Assembly (NCBI GenBank): GCA_004376975.1
Contig: SOJA01000139.1
Coordinates: 1-5,670, forward strand
DNA from: Candidatus Bathyarchaeota archaeon
Lineage (GTDB): Archaea > Thermoproteota > Bathyarchaeia > Bathyarchaeales > UBA233
Length of the DNA stretch: 5,670 nt
Direction of reading: 5' to 3'
Shown: piece by piece, positions 1-5,670 of the stretch
Layout: every line of letters starts with the position of its first letter
Numbering within the stretch: position 1 is the stretch's first letter
Made by a program: the position numbers and the translations under genes
The notes under the pieces: model-generated
What the model was told of the DNA's origin: nothing
Databases searched by the model: none
Seen by the model: only the letters and a program-made list of their open reading frames with translations

Positions 1-1582
1 TTCGTTCTAATGGGGCTCCGTAACCTCCTCCACCAGGCGTTCTTACAACAAATATGTCGCCTTTCTCCATTTTAACTGTACATTTCGACTTAAGGATTAC
101 TCGTTTTCCATCCGGCTTTATAATGCAGTATTCACCTTTGGCTCCAGATTTCCCGCTGTATAATCCCCATGGTGGTATCTTTGTTCTTTCAGCAAGCACT
201 GAAAGGGTAGCTGATGGCGCCAGCAGCATCCAACTTCTTTCTAAGCCTACTCCCCCTCTCCATTTTCCTGGGCCTCCGCTGTTTTCTCGCAGTTCATATT
301 TCAGGAAGCGTATTGGGTAGATGGTTTCTATAGCTTCAATAGGCGTGTTCATAGTATTCGTCATATGAGTATGTATCGCGTCTACTCCATCGATTCCTTT
401 TCTACCTCCAAATCCTCCAGCTATTGTTTCATAGAAAGTCCAAGGTTTACCGTTCTCCGGGTTTATTCCGCCTACTGCAATGTTATTCATTGTTCCTTGG
501 CATGCTGCACAAACCTTTTCTGGAAGCATTTGGGCAAAGGCCTTCAGTAACACATCTACATTCCTTTGAGAAGTTTCAACATTGCCTCCGGCTACTGGCG
601 CTGGTGGAGTTGCATTCATAATTGTGCCTTCAGGTACGTGTATTTCTAATGGTCTGTAGCATCCATCGTTCATTGGTATAGTTGGGTCTGTCAGACACTT
701 CAATACGTAGTATACTCCAGATAAGGTTACACCTAAAACCGCGTTTACTGGTCCGTCTACTTGCTTATCAGTTCCTGTGTAGTCAACGATCAACCTGTTT
801 TTTTTGATGGATATTTTGACTTTTATCTTGACTCTCCTATTTCTGGTACCCGTGTTTTCAAGGTAGTCTTCTGCTGAATAACTTCCCTTCGACATTTTAC
901 TTATTTCAATTCGCATTCGCCGTTCAGAATGATTCATGATCTCTTCCACGGTTTTATGCAAAGTTCCCACGTCGTATCTGTCAACAATTTCCTGAACACG
1001 GTGTTTACCGAGTAGGTTAGCAGCTACTTGCGCCCTTAAATCACCTAATCTAATTTCAGGCGTCCTGATATTGCTTAGCAGTATGCTTGCAATTTCCTCA
1101 TCAATACTTTTTCTTTTGACGAACTTTACGGGTGGGATGATGATGCCTTCTTGATATATTTCAGTGGCATCTCCAGCCATGCTTCCGGGAGCTTTTCCAC
1201 CAACATCTGAATGATGTGCTTTGTTTGCGGAGTATGCAATGATCTTGCCTTTATGGAAGATCGGACAGATGAGAGTTATGTCTGGCAGGTGGGTTCCGCT
1301 TATGTACGGATTGTTGAACAGAATCATGTCACCGTTTTCAAGTTTTCCTTCAAACTTTTCTAAGCCGTTTTGGACGGCTAGCTGCATTGAACCTAGATGA
1401 ACTGGAATGTGTTCTGCTTGTGTTACTAAACGTTTTTTGCAGTCGAAGATGGTGCATGAAAAGTCCATTCGCTCCTTAATGTTAGATGAGTACGCTGAGT
1501 TTCGTAGAACTATCCCCATTTCTTCTGTTGCATAGGTCAAAGCTCCCTTTATGACTTCAACAGTTATCGGGTCTACCGACAA
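1..1582 (-). CDS. hyuB: Hydantoinase/oxoprolinase subunit B (HyuB), 3' end cut by window edge
   Basis: This is the B subunit of the hydantoinase/5-oxoprolinase family, expected to be cytoplasmic and to work with HyuA in ATP-dependent opening of a cyclic amide ring; some family branches are carboxylases. Translating the minus strand from 1582 gives 527 residues without a stop. Family landmarks appear in order: DPITVEVI (4-11), ERMDFSCTIFD (37-47), HIPVHLGSM (58-66), NNPYISGTHLPD (90-101), ANKAHHSDVGG (119-129), NDGCYRPLEI (305-314), PVAGGNVETSQR (329-340), AGGFGGR (388-394), HMTNTMNTP (406-414), GGPGKWRGGVG (436-446) and TPGGGGYG (515-522). Family members usually continue a few tens of residues past this last motif, so only a short tail is missing. 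The start is TTG at 1582, chosen because a GGAGGG site lies 8 bases upstream and the DPIT motif follows at once; the next in-frame ATG (residue 22) falls inside conserved sequence. The gene begins 2 bases after hyuA ends. Residue 91 is Asn where I recall Asp being usual. Family assignment is very secure; substrate is unknown. Confidence 0.95.
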   Translation of the reverse strand, partial: MSVDPITVEVIKGALTYATEEMGIVLRNSAYSSNIKERMDFSCTIFDCKKRLVTQAEHIPVHLGSMQLAVQNGLEKFEGKLENGDMILFNNPYISGTHLPDITLICPIFHKGKIIAYSANKAHHSDVGGKAPGSMAGDATEIYQEGIIIPPVKFVKRKSIDEEIASILLSNIRTPEIRLGDLRAQVAANLLGKHRVQEIVDRYDVGTLHKTVEEIMNHSERRMRIEISKMSKGSYSAEDYLENTGTRNRRVKIKVKISIKKNRLIVDYTGTDKQVDGPVNAVLGVTLSGVYYVLKCLTDPTIPMNDGCYRPLEIHVPEGTIMNATPPAPVAGGNVETSQRNVDVLLKAFAQMLPEKVCAACQGTMNNIAVGGINPENGKPWTFYETIAGGFGGRKGIDGVDAIHTHMTNTMNTPIEAIETIYPIRFLKYELRENSGGPGKWRGGVGLERSWMLLAPSATLSVLAERTKIPPWGLYSGKSGAKGEYCIIKPDGKRVILKSKCTVKMEKGDIFVVRTPGGGGYGAPLER

Positions 1583-1584
1583 TT

Positions 1585-3693
1585 CTAGTTCCCTCCGTTT
1601 TTCATTGAAAGAACAATGTTTCCAAATCTATCCACAGAAGCAATCCAATCTGGATAAACAACTGTTGTAGCGTCGTATTGCTCGATAACTGCTGGGCCGC
1701 TGATCACGTTTCCAGCTTTCAATCTTTCCCGCTTGTAAATAGAAATTTTAACATATTCATTGTCTTGCTCAAAAAAGACTTTCCGTTGCGCAATTATCGC
1801 GTCTTTCTCAGGTTTTTCCTGATTTAAAGGTTTTTCCTTAAGCCTTGGTTTTTTAACAAGGCCAACTGCAATCACCCTGATGTTTACTAATTCTACTCGT
1901 TCCTTCTCCACCGCGTAACCATAAATTGTTTCATGTTTTTTGTGGAAGCTTTCAACTGTCTTACGAAGAGTCCTTTCAGTAAATGGCTTGGACGTTGAAC
2001 TTGTTAGTTCATAGCTCTGGCCATAATATCTCAGATCCATCTGGCGAATAAAGTGCATTTTTCCTCTTGAAACACGTTGTTTATTCAGCAGCTTGGCTCC
2101 TTGAAGCTCTAGCTTCTGAAAAACTGCTTCAACTTTCCTCACATCAACGTCATCAATTAACTTCATAAAAGCCTTTATAGAGTTGTTTCTGAAATCAGCG
2201 GCTAATAACCCATAAGCCGAGAACAGCCCTGGATTAAGGGGAACAATTATTTTTGTGATTTCCAGTTCTTCAGCTAATGCGCAACTGTGCATTGGTCCTG
2301 CTCCGCCAAAACACATTGCAACGAAGTTTCTTGGGTCGTGACCTCGCTCAACTGATACAATTCTCAAAATTTTAGCCATGGCAGCATTGACAAGCTTGAT
2401 TATGCCAGCTGATGCCTCAGTTAATTCCAGTCGGATTTTCCGGCAAATCTCCTCCAAAATAGCTTTTTCAGAGAGTTTTTGGTAAATTTGCATTTTGCCT
2501 CCAAGCATATATTTAGGGTTAAGCCTTCCAAGTACAACGTTGGCGTCCGTTACAGTTGGTTGTTTTCCACCCCTACCATAACATGGAGGACCTGGTTCTG
2601 CACCTGCACTGACAGGGCCAACATGCAATGCGTCGCCTTCATCTACCCATGCTATTGTTCCCCCGCCAGCACTGCATTCAGCTAGATCTATGAAGGGATG
2701 TCTTACTGGATAGCCGCTTCCTTTCACTATTCTTCCACTGTGGACTTTTCCGGCAACTTCATATTCGCTTACAATTTCCGGCGTTGCTTCTTTTATGACC
2801 CCGGCTTTCGCTGTGGTTCCACCCATATCAAAGCTTAAGATGTTGTTTATCCCGAGGAGCTTTCCGTAAAAGGCTGAGGCTATGACTCCTGCTGCTGGTC
2901 CGGATTCAACCATGCTTACAGGCTTTTTTGAAATGAGGTTTTTTGTAGTTATTCCTCCGTCTGATTGCATTATGCACAATGGAGCCTTTACTTCTAGTTT
3001 TCTGGTTTTCCTTTGCAGTTCATCGAGGTAGCTGGATATTACCGGCGTCAAAACAGCATTGACAACTGTTGTGCTTATCCGTTCGTATTCTCTATATTCC
3101 GGTGCGATTTCTGATGAGAGAGAAATGTATGTTCTAGGTAATGATTTTTTAAGTATTTTTTCAATTTCGCGTTCGTGCTTTTGGTTTATGTATGAGAAAA
3201 GCAGAGTAACTGCAACAGTTTTAACGTTTTCTCTCTTTAGTTGTTTCGCCAGACTTTCCACTTGATTCTTGTTGAGAGATGTTAAAACTTCACCTTTTGG
3301 TCCTATGCGTTCTTCAACCTCAAAGCGTAGTCTTCTCGGAACTAGTGTGCGTGGTTTTTGTAGGAAAAGGTTGTAGAGTTCGTGGCGGCGTTGTCTGCGG
3401 ATTTCAATTATGTCTCGGAACCCGCTTGTTGCTATAAGCGCTGTTTTCGGCAGTTCTAGGTCTAGCTGGCCCAGCAACGCATTTGTGGCTATAGTTGTGG
3501 CGTGAACAATTACTGACACTTCTGCGTCATTTGTTTCGTTTAGGAATTTCTGGAATGCTTTGATGACGGTTTTTGCTGGTTCCTTTGGGGTTGAAGGCAC
3601 TTTTATGTTTAGGACTTCACCAGTTCTCTCATTTAGGGCAACTAAATCCGTGAATGTTCCGCCTATATCTACGGCTACTCTATATTTTGTCAA
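1585..3693 (-). CDS. hyuA: Hydantoinase/oxoprolinase subunit A (HyuA)
   Basis: This is the ATP-binding subunit of the hydantoinase/5-oxoprolinase family, expected to be cytoplasmic and to pair with HyuB. The 702 residues match the usual full length. An N-terminal domain (about 4-180) opens with the actin-like phosphate loop DIGGTFTD (9-16), followed by HATTIATNALL (64-74). The central domain (about 195-495) holds ESGPAAGV (263-270), the second phosphate motif FDMGGTTAK (288-296), AGGGTIAWVD (342-351), GPVSAGAEPGPPCYGRGG (359-376), TVTDANVVLGRL (380-391) and GGAGPMHS (463-470). The C-terminal domain carries DLRYYGQSYEL (553-563) and GPAVIEQYDATTVVYP (666-681). No key motif is missing. The start is TTG at 3693, placed by the phosphate loop at residue 9; no clear ribosome binding site precedes it, and it lies 3 bases after the stop of the upstream dehydrogenase, so translation is probably coupled. 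The split A and B genes are the usual prokaryotic arrangement, unlike the fused eukaryotic 5-oxoprolinase. Hydantoin, N-methylhydantoin, 5-oxoproline or a ketone as substrate cannot be told apart here. Confidence 0.96.
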   Translation of the reverse strand: MTKYRVAVDIGGTFTDLVALNERTGEVLNIKVPSTPKEPAKTVIKAFQKFLNETNDAEVSVIVHATTIATNALLGQLDLELPKTALIATSGFRDIIEIRRQRRHELYNLFLQKPRTLVPRRLRFEVEERIGPKGEVLTSLNKNQVESLAKQLKRENVKTVAVTLLFSYINQKHEREIEKILKKSLPRTYISLSSEIAPEYREYERISTTVVNAVLTPVISSYLDELQRKTRKLEVKAPLCIMQSDGGITTKNLISKKPVSMVESGPAAGVIASAFYGKLLGINNILSFDMGGTTAKAGVIKEATPEIVSEYEVAGKVHSGRIVKGSGYPVRHPFIDLAECSAGGGTIAWVDEGDALHVGPVSAGAEPGPPCYGRGGKQPTVTDANVVLGRLNPKYMLGGKMQIYQKLSEKAILEEICRKIRLELTEASAGIIKLVNAAMAKILRIVSVERGHDPRNFVAMCFGGAGPMHSCALAEELEITKIIVPLNPGLFSAYGLLAADFRNNSIKAFMKLIDDVDVRKVEAVFQKLELQGAKLLNKQRVSRGKMHFIRQMDLRYYGQSYELTSSTSKPFTERTLRKTVESFHKKHETIYGYAVEKERVELVNIRVIAVGLVKKPRLKEKPLNQEKPEKDAIIAQRKVFFEQDNEYVKISIYKRERLKAGNVISGPAVIEQYDATTVVYPDWIASVDRFGNIVLSMKNGGN
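1591..1596 (-). promoter_or_regulatory. Ribosome binding site of hyuB
   Basis: The minus strand reads GGAGGG here, a near-perfect anti-16S match, 8 bases before the TTG at 1582. It lies inside the last codons of hyuA (encoding Gly-Gly) and decides the non-ATG start of hyuB. It is the strongest such site in the window. Confidence 0.8.
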
Positions 3694-3696
3694 TCG

Positions 3697-4752
3697 TTAA
3701 CAGACCACGCGGGCGTCTTTACGCTTTACACATTTACCTATATTTTTTGGAGTGGCTGATGGAACTGGTAAATCTTTCATGGTGAGCAAGCCTGCTGGTG
3801 CATTAATCACTTTTGGAATTGAATTAACAATCATGGCGACTGTGCTTATGTCGCCGTGAACGCATGGCTGAATCCTCTGTTTAACATTTGGAACACCTTC
3901 AATCGTCACAGCGTCATATTCCTCTTCTGCACCAATATATGCTTGAAAATCTAAAACAATAATCTCTTTGCTCTTCAATATCCCTTTGGCTTTCTGTCTT
4001 AAACCAGCAACATTTCCAGCCCTGACTTTTATGCTTGCACTTTCAACTGGTTTTCCAGCAACTACTGGCTCGACACCTTCAGCAGTTATCCTTTCAAGAT
4101 TCCATTTTAGAGCATCAGCAATCACAGCGATAGACTGCTCAAGCCCCACATGTCCACTAATTTGTTTAGTTTCAATTTTATGTTGGAATTCTTCAACCGT
4201 TAAACCGGCGCCTATTTTCCTCTGAAATGGTAAACGTCTTGTGGCGGCGTTCATCACCCTTGTAGCTTTGATCTTTTCGATTTCTTGGCAAACAACAGTA
4301 AGTGTAATCACCAAAGTGTCCATTAAGAAACCTGGGTTTATGCCTGTACCTAAAACCGTTGCATTATGTTTTTTGGCAAGTAAGTCAAGCTCTATTGAAA
4401 GTTTTGGTTCAGTAAGATACGGATATGAAAGTTCCTCACATGTAGATACAACGTTTACATCGTGCTTTACAATTGACGCTATTTGGGAATATGTATCTCT
4501 AAAAAATGATGAAGTTGCATGAACAGCAATATCCGCCTTTGCTTTTGAAAGTACAGAGTCAATATCACCTGAGACTTTTACTCCGGTTTTTCCGGAGTTT
4601 AGAATGTCACCTAAGTCTTTGCCAATTATATCTTCAGCTACATCAATTGCCCCGACGATTTTGATACCTTCTTTTTGAAGTAAATGCTTTGCAATCAAAG
4701 TGCCCACTGCGCCAAGACCGCATAATAGAATTCTTACCTCTTCCATTTTCAC
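3697..4752 (-). CDS. DapB-fold NAD(P)-dependent dehydrogenase, 2,4-diaminopentanoate dehydrogenase-like
   Basis: This 351-residue protein is a Rossmann-fold dehydrogenase of the group often labelled dihydrodipicolinate reductase-like, and closest by motif memory to 2,4-diaminopentanoate dehydrogenase of ornithine fermentation. The N-terminal domain (about 5-135) has the nucleotide loop GLGAVG (12-17) and an Asp (37) at the end of the second strand, which usually favours NAD over NADP. Further family-type stretches are STCEELSYP (103-111), GTGINPGFLMD (135-145), GHVGLEQS (200-207) and, near the end, INAPAGLLTMKDLP (316-329). The His-His and Lys-Asp-Ala-Pro-Ser-Gly-Thr catalytic motifs of true DapB are absent, so lysine synthesis is unlikely. 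The start is GTG at 4752, with AGGGAT 4 bases upstream; an ATG two codons in (4746), with the same site 10 bases away, is equally possible. It ends 3 bases before hyuA, linking it to cyclic amide or amino acid breakdown. None of the ornithine-pathway partners (aminomutase, thiolase-type genes) is visible, so the real substrate is an open question. Confidence 0.85.
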   Translation of the reverse strand: MKMEEVRILLCGLGAVGTLIAKHLLQKEGIKIVGAIDVAEDIIGKDLGDILNSGKTGVKVSGDIDSVLSKAKADIAVHATSSFFRDTYSQIASIVKHDVNVVSTCEELSYPYLTEPKLSIELDLLAKKHNATVLGTGINPGFLMDTLVITLTVVCQEIEKIKATRVMNAATRRLPFQRKIGAGLTVEEFQHKIETKQISGHVGLEQSIAVIADALKWNLERITAEGVEPVVAGKPVESASIKVRAGNVAGLRQKAKGILKSKEIIVLDFQAYIGAEEEYDAVTIEGVPNVKQRIQPCVHGDISTVAMIVNSIPKVINAPAGLLTMKDLPVPSATPKNIGKCVKRKDARVVC

Positions 4753-4756
4753 CGCT

Positions 4757-4762
4757 ATCCCT
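4757..4762 (-). promoter_or_regulatory. Possible ribosome binding site of the dehydrogenase gene
   Basis: The minus strand reads AGGGAT, 4 bases before the GTG at 4752 and 10 bases before the ATG at 4746. The match is only partial, and the two spacings are on either side of the ideal, so it does not settle the start. A GGTGA at 4753-4749 overlaps the GTG but is only 2 bases from the ATG. Confidence 0.35.
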
Positions 4763-4808
4763 ATGGTTAAATGTAGATGCCGTGGAGTGCATTTTAGTTT
4801 TTCTGGTT

Positions 4809-4826
4809 ACCGAAAATAATTCCGGT
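4809..4826 (-). other. Small hairpin in the gap between flavoprotein and dehydrogenase genes
   Basis: Read on the minus strand, ACCGGAA and TTTCGGT pair as 7 base pairs, including one G-U, around a TTAT loop. On the plus strand the same pair becomes an A-C mismatch, so the structure favours the leftward transcript. It begins 11 bases after the flavoprotein stop. No T-run follows, so it is not a standard intrinsic terminator; it could affect mRNA processing or stability, or be chance. The rest of this 84-base gap shows no convincing promoter. Confidence 0.3.
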
Positions 4827-4836
4827 TTCTAAAGTG

Positions 4837-5670
4837 TTAGAAAATGTCAAGTGCTCTTGAGAGCACTTTTTCTTCCCTATACTCCGGTAGCAGAATTGGG
4901 GCTTTTCTGTTGGTTTCTACTCCTGCTTCTTTCAGCATTTTGTCGTATTTTGTCAAGTGATCCAACGTTAGTTTGCCAATGCTAGCGTTGTTAGCATGTT
5001 TTGCAGCGTTTATTCCTACTATTCTTCCGAACACGCTGTAGTCAAGTATTGAATTTCCCATTAGCCTGTTCTTTCCATGGGTTCCACCTGTTACTTCGCC
5101 TGCTGCGAATAATCCCTTAACAGTTGTCTCCGCATTTTCTTTTATTATTACTCCGCCGTTTTGGAAGTGCAAAGTCGGAAATACCAGAATGGGGTCTTGG
5201 GTCATGTCAATGTCAAATCGTTTATACTGTCTAAGCATGGCTGGAAGTTTCTTTTCTATTGTTCCTTCGCCTTGAAGTATGTCTATCATCGGTGAATCCA
5301 ACCAAACTCCTCTCATTCCCGTAGGGGTTTCTACACCGTTATTTCTCTCGTAGCATTCCCTGATTATTGCTGCCGCCTCTACATCCCTTGGCTCGCGAGG
5401 ATAAACAAACTGTTCACCATTCTTGTTTACTGGCTGGGCTTCTAGCCCCCGCACTTTTTCCGTCACCAACAACCCCACTATCTGCTCTGGATATGCTGCG
5501 CCTGTGGGATGATATTGCACAGCGTCCATGTCTCTTAATTTTGCGCCTGCGCGGTAAGCCATAACTATTCCATCGGCTGTTGCTCCATAATGATTTGTGG
5601 TTTGAAAGCCCTGTATGTGGAGTCTTCCGAATCCGCCGGTAGTCAGTACTGTGGATTTTGCTTTTGCAAC
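4837..5670 (-). CDS. Fumarate reductase/succinate dehydrogenase-type FAD flavoprotein, 5' end cut by window edge
   Basis: The reading frame is open to the right edge, giving the last 277 residues of an FAD-dependent oxidoreductase of the fumarate reductase/succinate dehydrogenase flavoprotein superfamily. The N-terminal dinucleotide-binding half is outside the window. Visible landmarks, numbered from the edge, are TTGGFGR (10-16), NHYGATADG (26-34), QYHPTG (52-57), the Arg-Asp pair in REPRDVEAAAIIRE (92-105), HFQNGG (168-173) and the C-terminal FAD-binding stretch AAGEVTGGTHGKNRLMGNSI (189-208), ending in VFGR (213-216). The His and Arg positions used by the family in substrate binding and proton transfer are therefore present. 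Only about 60 residues follow VFGR, so the helical C-terminal domain of true SdhA/FrdA (roughly 100 or more residues) is lacking; this suggests a soluble or divergent member. No iron-sulfur subunit gene follows; the next gene, 84 bases on, is a dehydrogenase. The ATG at 5562 is internal, not the start. L-aspartate oxidase is less likely from the NRLMGNS motif. The actual electron acceptor or substrate cannot be assigned. Confidence 0.9.
   Translation of the reverse strand, partial: VAKAKSTVLTTGGFGRLHIQGFQTTNHYGATADGIVMAYRAGAKLRDMDAVQYHPTGAAYPEQIVGLLVTEKVRGLEAQPVNKNGEQFVYPREPRDVEAAAIIRECYERNNGVETPTGMRGVWLDSPMIDILQGEGTIEKKLPAMLRQYKRFDIDMTQDPILVFPTLHFQNGGVIIKENAETTVKGLFAAGEVTGGTHGKNRLMGNSILDYSVFGRIVGINAAKHANNASIGKLTLDHLTKYDKMLKEAGVETNRKAPILLPEYREEKVLSRALDIF
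4849..4874 (+). terminator. Inverted repeat with T-run, intrinsic-terminator-like on the plus strand
   Basis: The plus strand has AAGTGCTCT, two bases, then the exact reverse complement AGAGCACTT (4849-4868); in RNA this would be a stem of about 8 pairs with a 4-base loop. Five T's (4867-4871) and then CTT follow, the form of a factor-independent terminator for rightward transcription. It lies inside the last codons of the flavoprotein gene, which is read the other way, and no rightward gene is seen. On the minus strand the stem is followed by TGACATTTTC, a weaker T-tract. Chance origin from the codons, or a role in blocking antisense transcription, are both possible. In an archaeon a hairpin would not be needed. 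Confidence 0.35.

Noticed and set aside
54..621. Plus-strand open frames of 61-88 codons in the left part of the window
   Set aside because: They lie antisense to hyuB, which shows the full set of family motifs in its own frame, and their translations resemble no family I know.
3697..4752. True dihydrodipicolinate reductase (dapB) of lysine biosynthesis
   Set aside because: The length (351 against about 250-270 residues) and the absence of the His-His and Lys/Pro-Ser-Gly-Thr motifs argue against it.
4763..4805. Archaeal TATA box or bacterial -35/-10 promoter ahead of the dehydrogenase gene
   Set aside because: An ATTTAA stretch near 4770 is AT-rich but lies only about 20 bases from the start codon and has no convincing BRE or partner box; the evidence is too weak to list.
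4753..4860. Flavoprotein as a pseudogene truncated by a nonsense mutation
   Set aside because: Reading on past the TAA stop in the same frame soon meets another stop and gives nothing like the missing SdhA C-terminal domain, so the short end looks natural.
2479..5564. Plus-strand open frames of 65-93 codons opposite hyuA, the dehydrogenase and the flavoprotein
   Set aside because: They are antisense shadows of well-supported genes, with no ribosome binding site or recognisable domain.
4837..5670. L-aspartate oxidase (nadB)
   Set aside because: The FAD-region motif reads NRLMGNSI rather than the NRLASNSL type of NadB, and no other NAD-synthesis gene is nearby.

Overview
The window holds four protein genes. 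All lie on the minus strand and read right to left, in the order: flavoprotein, Rossmann-type dehydrogenase, hydantoinase A, hydantoinase B. The first gene (right edge) lacks its N-terminal half and the last (left edge) lacks a short C-terminal tail, because both run out of the window. About 98% of the bases are coding. I see no RNA gene, mobile element, CRISPR array or other repeat array.

Region by region: 5670-4837 is the C-terminal part of a fumarate reductase/succinate dehydrogenase-type FAD protein. 4836-4753 is an 84-base gap with a small hairpin, and a second, stronger inverted repeat sits just before it inside the flavoprotein's last codons. 4752-3697 is a 351-residue NAD(P)-dependent dehydrogenase that resembles dihydrodipicolinate reductase in fold but looks closer to the 2,4-diaminopentanoate dehydrogenase group. 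3693-1585 is hydantoinase/oxoprolinase subunit A, and 1582-1 is subunit B, identified by translating the minus strand from a TTG codon. The last three genes are separated by only 3 and 2 bases, so they almost certainly form one transcription unit. The flavoprotein may be part of it or may end a preceding unit.

Functionally, HyuA and HyuB should form an ATP-dependent enzyme acting on a cyclic amide (hydantoin, 5-oxoproline or similar) or, in other family branches, a carboxylase. The adjacent dehydrogenase probably acts on an amino or keto acid linked to that substrate, and the flavoprotein could be an electron sink or a separate redox step. The substrate cannot be read from the sequence. The gene set suggests amino acid or cyclic amide breakdown in an anaerobe.

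The organism is uncertain. Moderate to low GC, lysine- and glutamate-rich proteins, TTG and GTG starts and tightly packed genes fit an uncultured anaerobic archaeon (for example a Bathyarchaeia-like lineage) or an anaerobic bacterium. I lean weakly to an archaeon; no taxonomic marker gene is present.
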